Notes: a model not told the origin generated them from the letters alone. 64,000 nt of DNA from Eupeodes corollae (GCF_945859685.1 NC_079149.1:70512991-70576990); one strand, 5' to 3'. Counted from the first letter of the stretch, positions 51,831 through 64,000 are shown. Numbers and translations: made by a program.

Positions 51831-52540
51831 TTCTATATTTTTATGCTTTTTGACAGTATATATGTAATATATTCCAGACATTGCTATTTAAAATGTTATT
51901 CACTTTCAATTCATCTAATTCAAGTTTTCCAAAATGTTAAAGTCTAATCTCCCTTAGTACAGGATACCTTTCTTAGAAATGTAAAATTTGATTAAGGGAA
52001 TCATTTCTTAAATGTTTCGTTCTGAAATGTTTTTGTGTTGTCTGGACTCTCGCGGAAACATGTGTGAAATGTTTCTCTGTTTCACATTCCGATTCCGAAT
52101 CGAATGTTTGTTTTTCAAGCATTAACACAGGTAGAAAGTAATTCAGTTCTAATAATATAAGTGTGAAATCTAGTGAAAAGTGTGGGGCAAATGAAATGCT
52201 ATCCAATTAATATAAATGTATGAAATAAAAAAATGAGAATTCCATTAGACGAAGAATTCGAAAATAAAATTTAAAAAAAATATAAATTGTGAAAAACATG
52301 AATGCTAGACTGTAATATATATATAGGTATATAACATATAAAGAATTTCATAAAAACATTGAAGTATTAATTTTTATAACAATAAATTCTGATTGCTTTA
52401 CTCAAGCCATGAAAAGAAGCGAACATTTTCCCTCTCCCTAAGAATTCCAAATGTGTTGAGTTTGACCGATAAATGTTTTATTTTTTGTCTAAAGTTTTCG
52501 AAGGACTTATTTAGAAACAATTGAATACATTTCTCAATTC
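51831..52540. other. AT-rich non-coding DNA
   Basis: A 77-codon minus-strand frame at 51973-52206 has no recognisable similarity. Nothing else can be supported. Confidence 0.45.
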
Positions 52541-52544
52541 TATG

Positions 52545-54060
52545 TCTTCGATGTAGTTGTGTTACCACACCAATCAATGTGATTGCATACTTAAGTCAGT
52601 CTATGGACAAGGATCATATTTCATTTCTTATTTTTTTAGATCTGTCCAAAGTCTTTCAATGCGTATAGATCACAGAATCTTGTGCGATAAACTATGAGTT
52701 TAATTTCTCAACTACTGCAGTAAAATTATTATTTTCTTATCTACAGGCAGTTTTATAACTGTAGAAGTCAATGGATTTTTGTCTAATTTTCCTTCAAATA
52801 TTAATGTTGTTCCACAAGGGTCGATCTTGGGTCCGTTGCTGATTACCCTCCTTTCAGCTCTGTACTTTGATGAAGTGGAACTGTATTTAAGTTGCAGACT
52901 CAGTCTTATTGAACATTGTATGGAATGAGGACCTTGAATAAGGAATTCAGATTTGGGGAAAAGAAAATGGAGTTTTACTTAACCATTAACATTACAACCG
53001 GGACAATATTTTACCCCAATAAAAATCCGTTTATTGCTCGTGAACACTTTATTCTACTAATTCTCAACTATGATTGTGAAATATTCTGTTCATGCGGTTA
53101 TGAAAGTGAACGAAAACTCAATGCAGCCTTAAGGGGGTATTCTGGTCAAGAGACGTCAATTTTAGGTAATTTTTGAAGTTCTGTAGAAAAAAGCAAGCAA
53201 CAATTTTACCATCAATTTTTTTATACATTATTTATTTACATTAGAAGCATACAAAAAAGATAAAAAAGTAAAAAAAAATCAAAATTCCGTTAGTTATCAG
53301 CTGATGGAGTGGTGCGTCTCAAAAATTTGGAGCGCATACCCACGATTTTAACTCTCCTAGAAATCTGAAATCAAAAACTAAAAAAGATTATTAATCTACA
53401 ATAATGTCGCAATGTCTGGAACTACGGAAAAGTTACAAACATTTTTTTTACAAAATGGCGGCTGTCTAAAGAAAAATACAAAAAATTTACCATTTTTTTG
53501 AACATTCTTCGATTTGTTAAAAATAGTAAAAATGGAAATAGCCGTAGTTCCGGACGTAGACAAGTCCCTAAAGAAGACTCTCTTAAAATTTCAAGTAAAT
53601 CGGTTCGGCAGAACCTGAGAAATCGTGGGTATCAGATTCAAAAAGACAGTTCTGAGAAAAACGCGTTTAAAGTACCCCATTATGTCTTTTGTTCTATTAG
53701 TTGCAGCCCAACCGATTTGGATGGCTGCTCAGCAAAATACTTATTTCTCCGAAAATAATTTGAATTTGGAAAAATCGTAGACATATTCTTGAATAGTTAA
53801 ACTATGAAAATATGAAAAGAAAAAAAAATTGATTTTTTTTTAATTTCTAGACCAGAATACCCCCTTAAGCAGTGTTGTACGATATATGTTTGGATTCCGA
53901 AGACGTGGTCACCTTTCATGTTATTCTGTTCAAGTATTGAATATGTCATTTGATAACCTCCTGAAATTCCTCAAATTAACCTTTATTTCTGATGTCTTAC
54001 GTATAAAATCTTCGGTTATCTCTACGAAAGAATAAGTACGAAGGACTTTCTCAATCTTTA
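52545..54060 (+). mobile_element. LINE relic, interrupted by a TTAA element
   Basis: Shifted + strand frames read ISFLIFLDLSKVFQCV (palm start), STTAVKLLFSYL, INVVPQGSILGPLLI (fingers-palm motif), and, on either side of the insertion, KLNAAL/SSVVRYMFGFRRRGHL with LNMSFDNLLKFLKL, as in the reverse-transcriptase C-terminus. It is inactive. The 3' end is not clear. Confidence 0.78.
53133..53864. mobile_element. TTAA-flanked non-autonomous element (732 bp)
   Basis: The 15-bp perfect inverted ends are GGGGGTATTCTGGTC and its complement, each flanked by TTAA (53129-53132 and 53865-53868). TTAA duplications are used by piggyBac and Kolobok elements. No transposase is encoded. When the element and one TTAA are removed, the surrounding LINE frame is continuous (AAC..GCA GCC TTA AGC AGT), which fixes both borders to the base. 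Confidence 0.9.
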
Positions 54061-54289
54061 TCATTTGTATTAAGTACTAAGAAAACTAAATAATGCACCT
54101 AGGACGAGATTGGGAAAAAGTATTCATCAAAATCTTAAATCTAAACATATATGTATGTATATGTAAAATTTAGTTCAAGTCCCTAACAATATTGTTTCTT
54201 GGGATATTTTGGATTAACTTTTTAAAATTGCTAACCACTCACTCAACTTCTGCATCTTTCTGTGTTATTATTGGTTATACAACATTTAT

Positions 54290-54430
54290 TTGAAATCGAT
54301 ACCTTTACTGGTTAATGAGATAGGGACGACGAAAAAAGCTTCCCGTACGGACGTACGAACACACGCACAAACAGAAATCTCTCTAAAAATCTATTATTAA
54401 GACCGGTTACAATAACTTCATGTGGTTGTG
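54290..54430 (-). repeat. Left-end fragment of element B, inverted
   Basis: On the minus strand it reads GAAGTTATTGTAACCGGTC, then GTGTGTTCGTACGTCCGTAC, and CGTCGTCCCTATCTC, parallel to the left end of the full copy (11665-11870). The tandem core is absent. Confidence 0.65.
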
Positions 54431-56040
54431 ATGTTGATTAATTAATAAACAAAAAAGAAAGTTCTAGCCATTCTATCAGCATGAACATAGTTTTGGGATT
54501 TGTTAAAATATTTTAACACTAAATATTATTTACATGATTTGTTCTTACTGTTGTTATTTAGACTACACATTTCCTACTCCCTTTTTCCAAATCACACAAA
54601 AATAATAGATTACAAAATAAAACAAAAAAAGTTAAATTATACGACCTTCCTAATGACTGTAACCCATTCACCATATAAGTTCTAGCTGTCTGACAAAACA
54701 ACACATGCAAATATCCTTCCGCTTCGATTCGTTTTACAAATTGAACTGTTCCGTGATAATATTTGGTGGCAATAAATCTCACCTGGAAACTATCTCATGC
54801 GTGTGTTGTATGGTATGTTGTAGCAATTAGCAGCTTTGATCTAATATCCATGGCGCAAGCAAATCTAGATTATGTGTGGCATAGAACAAAGTGCAGCTCC
54901 CCCATCACCAATCACATACCTACTCGTAATGACACTTGTGAAGGTGAGATCACGGCAATAGTTATAATCGTAAATAAAAAATGGGACACAGAACCAACCA
55001 AACTTAAGCAATTAAGGAACCACTGTTACTCACATTATGGAAAGGTGTTGAGGAATATTCTTATACTATAGTTGGGGTATAAGGAGTGATCATACGTGAA
55101 GGTCTTTCATATTGAAAAAAGAATGTCATAATTTATTCAATTTTGATTTGAATTGTCACTGGAATTTTGTTCTGAATTGCAAATAAACACGAATAGGATA
55201 AGGTTAACATGTTAGGTACTTCGTAAAAACTTGTTGGTGTTGTTGGAACACATTTCTGCATCTATCTCACGGAAGAAGTATAATTTTAAATACAACAACA
55301 AATTAATTTTTCTTATAATATTAGATATAACAGTTCCTATCGACATTCATCTATAAAAATAGGATTAGATGACGACTTAGTGATGGTTTGAACAATGGCG
55401 ATTTGAAATCATTAAATTTGTCTTTCATGGAAAATTCTATATTCAGTTATTGCAAAAAAAATTCCAACGTAAATAAACTTTGGTGAAGAGCTTCATTTGA
55501 ACACCTGAAACTACTTCTCGAAAAATTCTTTGAATTTGGAGTTTAGAAACAAGTTTGTGTATTCAAATTACTCAAAACTATATAAAAAAGCATTCTCCTG
55601 TTGATATTGCCTTTTTTGTTTAAAAAAACAAGAAGTAATTTGCATTTATTTCATATGTTTGTATGCACTTAACGACTGCTCCGAAGTTAAGAGGGGTTTT
55701 AAGTTAAACCTATTTTTATTTGACATTTTTCTACAATATATGGGTGCCAAAAACATATTTGATATAGAAAATATTAATAGCTCTTGGTTTTTGTAAGTAA
55801 CATATATTAAATCAGTTTTAGTTAAATGTGAAATTAAAAAGAATAAAAAAATTAGGTGGCGATTTTTAATTCTTAATTCCTTATAAAGGTTGTTGGTATC
55901 TTACGACTGCTTTTGACACAAACTTATATACTCGTATAAAGTGAAGCAAGTGCAACATCGTGATTTGAAATAATTAAAATTTAGCAATTTTAATGTCTAA
56001 TTTGACTTGGATATAATCTGACTGCACACTTAATTCTATT
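54431..56040. other. Non-coding DNA
   Basis: A 102-codon + strand frame (54763-55071) has no recognisable similarity, and codon use gives no support for or against it. The rest is AT-rich. Confidence 0.4.
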
Positions 56041-56044
56041 TTTA

Positions 56045-56157
56045 AGGCTTGGTCAAACAGATCAAGGTCTGGCGGGACGGTCGAAATGTGCTGCTGCCCT
56101 CCAAACAGAAAACGGAAAAAATTACTTCCCGTCTTGTTTTACTGTTTGACCATGCCC
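56045..56157. mobile_element. Short MITE with fold-back structure
   Basis: The left AGGCTTGGTCAAACAG and the complement of the right end GGGCATGGTCAAACAG form an inverted repeat of 14/16 matches. A TTA before and a TAA after could be a TWA target site as in PIF/Harbinger. The interior holds a GGCGGGACGG-like block facing TTCCCGTC. The whole is 113 bp, with no coding. Confidence 0.7.
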
Positions 56158-57005
56158 TAATTCGTTTGATTTTGTATTTCTAATAGATGTATAAATTGAA
56201 CTATTAATTATTTTGACTTCACGAAGTAAATTTTGTGTTAAAGTAAATAACAGAATTCTTTATTTTTGGCTTTGCAGTTATGATCTACATTGACGTTGAT
56301 TAAAGATAAAACAACTTTATTTATATAAATATAGATTTCATGTTTAGTATTGTTATATGTAGGTAAAATAAATGTGCATAATATATTCATTAAATTAGAC
56401 AAAAAACATAATTTTCTAAATTTTTATTTTTGGTATCATTTGAGAAAAAAGTTGGCTTGTTGAGAGTTCTTGCGGAAAATCGACTATGTTAGCTGAACGA
56501 GCGAAAATGTGGCTGCAACTATTTGCAATATTCGAAAAACTTTTAATATGTTTGGAAAAGTTTGTTTCCTGTGCCATCATTTTGCAAATTTACTTACAAA
56601 ATATCTCAACTGTATTATTAATTAATAAAGCTGATATCGTGAAATATTTTTCTATAAAAATAGTTCTGTAATCGTTTTGATCATTAAGTAATGCGCGCAC
56701 TTTCAAGCGTGTTCTGAGCGTTCAGAATTATTTTTGAAACACATCTGAACACTTAAGCTGTCACTATTTGACATTTCAAATTATTTTCTTCAGAAACAAG
56801 AAATAAGATTCAAAGCTTAAATTAAAATTTAAAAACTAAATATAACTTGTTTACAGTACACCTGTTGCCAAAGAAATTTTATTTGTTGCTGACTACACAC
56901 ATGATAATACGATATTTTCAAAAATAAAATTAAAAGATTTGTATCAGCTCTAGTTTCTGAGATTCAACTTTGTAGGTATTAAACAGAAAAAAACACGTAT
57001 TTACT
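56158..57005. other. AT-rich non-coding DNA
   Basis: No feature is recognised. Short ORFs have no known similarity. Confidence 0.45.
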
Positions 57006-57009
57006 AAAA

Positions 57010-58640
57010 AAAAAACTTTATTACATAGAATTAATCGTTGAGTTCTGAAAACCTTCGTTTAAAAGCTTTTTGGTGATATGTAGACTTTGTAAAGTGACGC
57101 ATTAATGACCAACAATAGTCAGATATCATGTTCTTATCCCAGAAACCCTGGTAGCGCTCTTCTATGACGCGTAAGTCTTGATACATACGCCTTCACTGCT
57201 CTTCGCTAATATCTTCTAAATTTCGCGGAAACCTGTCCAGGTGACTGTGGAGATAGTGGAGTTTTATGCTCATATTGCACCCCATATTTTTTAACTGTAG
57301 CAGTTAAATATGATTTCAGGATTTCTTATTTCCGAGAAAATTTTTAATAACAGTGACGAACGCTGTCCAAGCTTTTAGTTCTAACTCAGTCATAGAATTT
57401 ATAAATTGGGTATCTGTCGTCAGTTGTCTCATTTGGGCGCCATCAAAAATACCGGCTTTAATCTTTTCCATAATGAGTCGAGGAAATTTTTGGCAGATGA
57501 AAGCAAAATAGTTACCGTTTTTATCTAGTGATTTAACAACCTGTTTCATGATACCCAGTTTTATATGTAATGGTGGAATTTTGTCACGACCTGAATTCTG
57601 GACTATGGTTTTCTTTGCAGGCCCCATATTTTCTCTCAACGGCCAGTTTCTCATTATCCAATGCTCTTGTTTAGCTCTACTGTCCCAAAGACATACAAAA
57701 ATTAAGTGTACAAATTTAGTGTAACCACTATACGTTAACCATTTTTAAATCGACACAAAATTGCCAATTATGGTCATTGTTTTTAATTTTGTTCAAGACT
57801 AGCGAAATGTTTAAATATTCTTCCTTCAACTTAGTACTTTGGGAAATGGGTAGCCCAGCATATTTATTTCCATTATGTAAAAGAATACATTTTAGGCTTT
57901 GTTTTGAGCTTTCAATAAATAAACGCCAGTCTTTTGGTTCGTATTTTTTAAGCCCATTTTTAACAATAAGTTTTTGATATCTGAACAAAAGGTAATATCG
58001 TTTTCTTTGAAAAAATAACACCGTAATTCTTTATCTCTCTCACGATAAAAAGTTATTTTAGTATCTAAGGAAAGCACATTTTTTTCTTTCAACCTTGTTT
58101 AGACCGATTTAAATCTCTTACAAGATCATTTAACTCCTTTTGGGAAAAGCATTTTGACTCATTTGACATACCTTGAACATCAGGATCAGTATCATTATGT
58201 GGTGAGCCTGGTCCTTCAATGTCTTGTTTTAAGGATTCAGATATATTTCTAAGCACTGAAGAATCAGGTGAACGCTGCCCTGGACGTTGAACACAACTAG
58301 TACTTGATACATACGCTACATACCATTTAGCTCGATTTTTAGTATTTAAACCTTTTATATTCACGCTACAAAAATAACAGTCCTCGAGATGATTTCGTGG
58401 TTCTCGCCAAATAGTCCGCGTTTCAAACTTGCAGGCACTTCTTTTAACACTTTTTCATAATCTTAAATATTCTACACACGACTTACAAACACAATTAGGA
58501 GCCCAGCACTTCTCATTTTTATCCAAGAGAATGCCAAAATACTCAAAATAGGTATTTTTAACAAACTCTGACATAACTTTTTTATGATTTTGTAACACAT
58601 ATTCTCCGCATATGTATGTAGCAAAAATGATCTGGGTTAT
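57010..58640 (-). pseudogene. Broken copy of a multicopy arthropod gene family of unknown function
   Basis: In order on the minus strand: a cysteine-rich N-terminal part (YICGEYVLQN, CWAPNCVCKSCVEYLRL, HLEDCYFCSVNIKG), which looks like zinc binding. Then a Ser/Pro-rich linker and KELNDLVRDLNRSKQG. The conserved core follows: EPKDWRLFIESSKQSLKCIL, LHNGNKYAGLPIS, FVCLWDSRAKQEHW, IPPLHIKLGIMKQVVKSLDK and KIKAGIFDGAQMRQL. The C-terminal part reads NMSIKLHYLHSHLDRFPRNL and RYQGFWDKNMISDYCW. I know this pattern from many arthropod proteins labelled uncharacterised. At least two TGA stops (one at a Trp codon) and several frameshifts make it a pseudogene. It may derive from a transposon. Confidence 0.75.
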
Positions 58641-58849
58641 TTAAAAACGTCTTTATGAACTACTCATGACGCAAAAACTTGAGATAATAATCTTAACACC
58701 TTAAAATAGTGAATCAAACATTATATTTGTTTTTTGAAGAATGTGAGTATGAATATTCTGAAACTGTACATATTGTCAAAAATGAAAAATATGCTCAATG
58801 GTTTTCGGATAGAAAAGTTCTGTCAACAGCAACAACATTTTTGAATAAA

Positions 58850-59230
58850 TATAACACATAGTAATATTTAATTTTATGCAACAAATACATTGGATCAATT
58901 AACTTTGTTCATTTGCTCAATGTACTTTACATAAATTCATTGAAAAACTTATGAAGCTTCCAGATAAGCTTTTTTATGGTTTAAAGTACTTGTTACATCA
59001 TTTCAATGTACCATATACATATTAACTTATTGTATAATATACATTGGGATCCAAAAATCTGCTTAATGTATTTTTTACATTGCCTTAATGTATTGTACAT
59101 TACTAAATGTAAGCTTACATCAAGTAATGTACTGCAATACATTGGCCCCATGTTCTTCAAAATCGGCTGAAAAATAATGTAAAAATCATTGGGACGATGC
59201 AGTTTTACATCAATATTACGTATCTTTTAT
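58850..59230. repeat. Cluster of AATGTA/TACATT motifs
   Basis: About a dozen AATGTA or TACATT hexamers in both orientations occur within roughly 330 bp, some as short palindromes (AATGTATTTTTTACATT at 59063; AATGTAAGCTTACAT at 59105). This resembles the subterminal repeats of some DNA transposons. Borders are not clear. Confidence 0.5.
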
Positions 59231-61815
59231 TTCAGTGTATAATACTTACTATAAATCTAACGGTCCTTAGATCTATTTTACTATAATTACATTTTAATTA
59301 TTTATTATTTTTGTTTCGAACTTCATTGCATAAAGGTCATGATTTTTAATTAAGGTATTTAAAAATGGAAGAGGATTTAGATTTTTGAGTGCGTAGTAGC
59401 AAATTTTAAAAATTATAATATTTAGAATTGACTACCTCTCTTATTGTTTTTTGAAGGGAAAAGTTCTCCAAAATTACTTTCGTTCATTGTACAAAAACAG
59501 AAAAGAAAGAAAATAAAAAGCTAGAAGTTCCAAGGTATACGGCATTCTAATACTAAAAAGTCATCCGGCTTATGAATCGTTATCTATTAGGAACTGTACG
59601 TGTAGATAATTAAAATATTGGATTATGAGCTTGAAAACGAAAGAATATCGATAAGACCACAACTATATTTTATCTGTATATTTTTGTTGGCTGCCTTTTG
59701 ATATGAAATGTGTGCTGTTTTTGTTGGCTGCCTTTCGATATGAAACAGAAAAAGCATGTTAATGCTGCTTGCGAATAAGCATCCACAAGAACGGCTTATT
59801 CAATTTTTGTAAATCAGTACTCACTCAAAATTAGTTCCATCAATTTTTCAAATCAAGAAAATAAAATATTATAGGTAGGTAGCTATTTATCAGTATATAT
59901 AAGTTTGATTCAATATTTATAATATTAACTAAAATAAATACAATTTCAAAAATTTGCATCTTAAACAGCAAATGTGTATTATATTATTTTCATCTATCCA
60001 CTTTAGTGTCCCTACGACGATAATAATTCAACTTTTGAAATTGTTATAATTACTTTTAGTTGAATCACTTTTAGAAATTCGTCTGCACGCAAAAAAGTTA
60101 AACCCTTTTTATAATTTCGATTTGATTAAATCGGATGTCCTTGCACGAACTGATGAACAGTGTGTTTGACAATTTATTGTCATTAAATATCTGAGCAACT
60201 CACTGAGAATCTGATCATATGTCATTCAGGAAGTCTTGTCGCTTCTAATATTTGTAACTAGACTGCATATACGGTCGTGGGCTTAAGTGTTCATGTCCCG
60301 ATGGTATACTCAAGCAGTATAGGAAGAAACATCTTCCCTATTACCAAAACAAAAGCATTAATGGGGAACATGTGTGCACAATCCTCAACTAATTACGTAC
60401 GTATAGTTGATGATGTTGCCGATAGAAGTGATAAACGTCAACGAGTGTTGGACGCAAAGGGAATAAGGGCAACATTTCGATTTTTTAACACCAAGTTATT
60501 CCTCACCCTTATACATTAACCCCCTTCTTGAATGGACATATTATTAACGGTAATTGCATGACCTATAGGTGGACATGACATGTACTAGATATTTCTGTTT
60601 TGTATTTACAGAGCTAAGTTTGATTGGAACGCATATCGGTTTGACCCTTTCCACACCTTTTGCCTGTTTAAGGTACGGTTAAATTGTTGCGCGTTTTAGT
60701 ATTTCGTTCTTCATCAGAGTATGTGATTTAATATCCTCCCAAGAATAGGTACGCATATGGGTATGGGTAAGCCCAGCTGAGACCATTAATGGGGATTGGG
60801 TCTTGAGTATACTATAATGTCAAGTATGCACTATACAAATAAATTATTTGTTCACTTATTTGACCAGTGTGATAATGATACAACTTTTTTTGGTGATACA
60901 TTACAGCGAAATAAAAAATAAATCAAATATTTACTTAGTGAATTTGGTAAACAGTTGTGTTAAGGAACTAGTTTTCCTAAAATAATTGTAAAAAGAGCAT
61001 ATTATAATAGTTATAAGAGTTCCAAAACTGATAGCCATCTTCTACAACTTACGTTATAGCTCAAATCCGATAAAGGGACAAGGGATCAAACTTCTTAGGA
61101 TAGGTATGGCTTTGTAAAAAATATATTGTCGTCAAGAACGATATAAGGTGTGAAGAATCACAATTATTACCTACAATTACTAACCACATTTTTTTAAAGA
61201 TAAGAACCGCGAATGTTTTGAAACATTTTTTAGTTTTAATAATTTGTGGTTTATCATTTTGAAAATAAACAAGGCACCTTATGTTAAGCAGATATAATTT
61301 AAAATCAATAAAGAAACGTTAGTCCAACCATGAACATCTCACTTGGCAGATGTCACTTTATTATAATATTGGAAATAATTTGAAAAGGCTTAAATTATAC
61401 ATAAGAGAATGTAATAGTATACCATAATGAAAAGGATTCACCCCTTGCATGCAACACACTTGTCCAGGTGACATTTCACATAACTTAGTAAAAGAGTTGA
61501 ATAATTTGTCACGTTTAAGAAAAATGTTGTTGTAGGCCATATAATAACTTGCCTTTATCCTTATTATATGACAGAGACAACAAGTTATAGTTCCCATGTT
61601 CTAGGCCTTAGAAGGCATTATCAATGTGTAAGTGCCTTGTAGATCTAGGGATCATTTAGAATATTAGCATCTTTTTAAAAAGAAATAATTTAAGAGTAAA
61701 TGGCTAGAAAAATGTTCCGCATGTGTAAGTGCTTTCATATTGCGGGAAAGATTGTGTTAGAAGGAATCAATCGCAGCTGATATAGTTTGATGCTAAAAAA
61801 ATATAAATATGTATA
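59231..61815. other. Non-coding DNA with small repeats
   Basis: A ~29-bp direct repeat (TTTTTGTTGGCTGCCTTT, then CGATATGAAA) occurs twice at about 59681-59748. GTATACTCAAG at 60304 and its inverse at 60812 may mark an old element. No gene is recognised. Confidence 0.4.
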
Positions 61816-61816
61816 T

Positions 61817-62030
61817 TAGGTGGCGCAAAAGTTCTTAGAAAACTAGGGCCTAGTGGCTTACAACTCTCAACCATTTTACAGTTTTTATTTTGAATCTGAA
61901 TTGCTGATTGATGAGGGCACTTTTAATGGCAAGAATTACTCTTGGAGGATTTGTCAGGCAGGCATTGAACCCAAGACATCTGGTATGACAGTCCTAAACG
62001 CTTATCATTATACCGGTTTTCAAGGTATGT
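61817..62030 (-). repeat. SINE copy, diverged
   Basis: It shares with the copy at 9500-9745 the blocks ACTAGGGCCTAGTGGCTTAC, TACAACTCTCAACCATT, CTCTTGGAGGATTTGTCA and TTGAACCCAAGACATCTGG (the box B region in reverse). An internal deletion removes the middle block. It begins with GGTGGCGCAAAAGTT, like the tail at 24955. Confidence 0.7.
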
Positions 62031-62317
62031 TCGTCGAAACTATCAATAAGATATTATATCTATTGTATGAATTTTTTGTATAAAAAAGGCTTATTTATGT
62101 TTTCAAAAATATATATCAACACATATGTTTTCTTATGTTTTATTACTGATATGCATATTTAAGTACTTTATACTTGCGTCTTTCGAAAATATTTGTTCTA
62201 TTATTTTTCTGTATTGAAAAAAAAAATACCTTTAACTTGATACAATACAAACATACTAACTAATATATTTTTAAAACAAAAAAAATAAAAATTTGCTGAA
62301 CATTTAAAATAAATATC

Positions 62318-62545
62318 AGAGGCCCTACTACATATGTATGTAACTCGATTCTACAATGAAATCGCTCGAATTCGAAAAATTGGTACTTGACGACTTTTGA
62401 ACCAACGAGAATCTAATAGTTCAAATAGTGCCAAATTTGTTTCTTATGAACTTTCGAATAAACGAGAAACTAGGTAATTCGAAAGTAGAATTCAAAACAA
62501 GGCAAAATCGAAAATAATCCTTCTGCATTAAATGTGTTTGCAAGC
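62318..62545. mobile_element. One end of the MITE family at 7438-8222
   Basis: It carries GAGGCCCTACTACATATGTA and TAACTCGATTCTACAATGAA, then GCTCGAATTCGAAAAATTG, parallel to 7438-7500. The opposite end is not seen before the LINE that follows. Confidence 0.6.
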
Positions 62546-62579
62546 GAAGTTTTTTTTGTCAAAGCGTAATATGAGTTCC

Positions 62580-64000
62580 ATATATATTTATTTATTTTTA
62601 TTAATTTATTTATTCACATCAATTAGAGATCTTAACATCTACAATTATATTACAAAAGGTCGAGAAATAAATAATCATTTATAGCAAAACCAAAAATAGG
62701 TGTAATAATATATAACATTAAGAGTTTAAAATAACAATTATATAAACATGGTTTGATTAATCAATTCGAAAAGAACAAAAGTATATTATTTTTCAAAGTG
62801 TATCTGTTTATATGAAAGTTTAAATCAATATGATTTGAAATAAGATTAGTTTCTCTTACACGGCGAGTTAAAGGTTCATTACGAGCATAGTTTACCCTAT
62901 GTTCCTTTTCTCGGAATAAGTAACGTTCTCTTATTTGACGCGAGGGAGCATACAAATCTATCAGCGATAAAAGGAAAGGGCATTTAATATGATGCGACAA
63001 AATGTCACTTATAAAAATTACTGAAAACATTTTCCTTCTATTTTCAAGTGACTGAGTTCCAAGAAGTTAACATGTAGTCGAGTACGACGGATTTCGATGT
63101 TTCAACCTAATATATGAATTATAAACCCTGTTAATTTTTTTGGATCATCTTAAATCTATTTGAATAAATCATGTAGTAAGGATTCCAAATCACACAACAG
63201 TATTCTAAGTTCGATCTAACAAAGGAGTTAAATAGAGATTTAAGGACAAAAGGGTCCTTGAAGTCTTTTGAATTACGTTTAATAAAACCTAACATTGAAT
63301 TGGATTTATCTACAATACATATATGTATTCTATATGTTTGCTAAAGTTAAGTTATAAATCAAACAATACACCGAGGTCCCTTTTCTCCAAAACTCTTTCA
63401 AGAACAAAGTTATATAGTTTGTAATCAAAAGAAATTTTTGAAAAATTGCAACAAAAGGAAAAAATTTGATATTAATTAACGTTCAAGATAAATTGGTTAG
63501 TTGTACACCATTCTGTAAAGTTTTGGAGATCATTTTGCAAAAGAATGTATCCATCTGAAAAACTTTAAATCATCTGCAAATAAAAGTGTACTAGAATTTA
63601 AGCAGATATCAGCCAGGTCGTTGATAAATATTAAAAAAAGAAGGGGACCAAGATGGCTTCCTTGCGGGACTCCCAAAGTAAAAATAATTGGACTAAAGAG
63701 CACTTGATCAATACAAACGAATTGTACACTACCCCTTAGATAGGACTCCAACCATTTCAACATATTTGAATAAAAACCAAATTGTTCCAGCTTTTCAATC
63801 AAAATAGTATGACAAACTCTATTAAAAGCCTTCGCAAAATCACAGATAACATATACTACCCCAAGGAATTCGATATTTTTGCCAAAAATAGTGTTTTTTA
63901 CTTTCATTTCTCTTTCGCAATAAGTCCATTGTTGAGCGTGCTGTCACCGCCTTGTTGAAACCACATGTCAAGCTCTTGCATTTTGGGCAAAAAAATTGGA
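62580..64000 (-). mobile_element. LINE running off the window end
   Basis: On the minus strand it enters at 64000 with CGFNKAVTARSTMDLLRKRN-like frames. It reads VVYVICDFAKAFNRVCHTIL, GVPQGSHLGPLLFLIFINDL and LLFADDLKFFR (FADD kept) in one frame at 63530-63907. The C-terminal part follows in broken frames to about 62760. It ends in an (AAAT)n-type tail near 62580. Stops in the C-terminal part suggest it is inactive. The 5' part is outside the window. Confidence 0.85.

Noticed and set aside
54763..55071. 102-codon + strand frame
   Set aside because: No recognised domain, no splice or promoter support, and surrounding DNA is non-coding. Not enough to call a gene.

Overview
The window is nuclear DNA of an insect, most likely a higher (brachyceran) fly. 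It is AT-rich, has short GT-AG introns of 60-61 bp beside introns of 4.9 and 13 kb, TACATA-type microsatellites, fly-like start contexts, and Tc1/mariner, hAT, PIF/Harbinger, RTE and Jockey-like elements. Species cannot be fixed from the sequence alone.

Only two genes look intact. On the + strand an ankyrin-repeat protein of the ANKRD6/Diversin-Diego family (1141 aa assembled) has a 20-codon first coding exon at 7218-7277, a 13 kb transposon-filled intron, and two further exons at 20253-20630 and 20691-23678. On the - strand lies Rtf1, the Paf1-complex subunit (773 aa). Its four coding exons are 43353-43427, 40687-41662, 39462-40625 and a short last exon at 34466-34572. The last intron is 4.9 kb and full of transposon debris. 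All splice junctions given here keep frame.

Between them, at 27755-28818, is a tail-to-tail pair of incomplete genes: the 3' part of an ATPAF2/ATP12-like F1-ATPase assembly factor (+) and a broken HPF1-like gene (-). Both lack conserved blocks, so the pair may be a decayed DNA duplication or divergent paralogues.

The remainder is mostly mobile DNA, often nested. Region by region: 0-7 kb holds copies of a tandem-repeat element and a hAT element with perfect 15-bp inverted ends (5621-6431). At 7.4-16.3 kb, inside the ANKRD6-like intron, are MITEs, Tc1 relics, a tRNA-derived SINE and a hAT-like element (11193-14246, exact 8-bp target duplication) that itself contains a ~174-bp tandem-repeat element and a mariner-type MITE. 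At 17-20 kb are two LINE fragments. At 26-27.6 kb are nested Harbinger pieces. At 30-32.5 kb a LINE sits in a Tc1 element with a 12-bp target duplication. At 43.9-49.2 kb is a nearly full-length RTE retrotransposon interrupted by a second copy of the hAT-like element. At 49.5-54 kb are LINEs hit by a mariner and by a TTAA-flanked element. At 57-58.6 kb is a broken copy of a cysteine-rich family of unknown function. At 62.6-64 kb a LINE runs off the window. No true tRNA, rRNA, CRISPR or viral gene was found.
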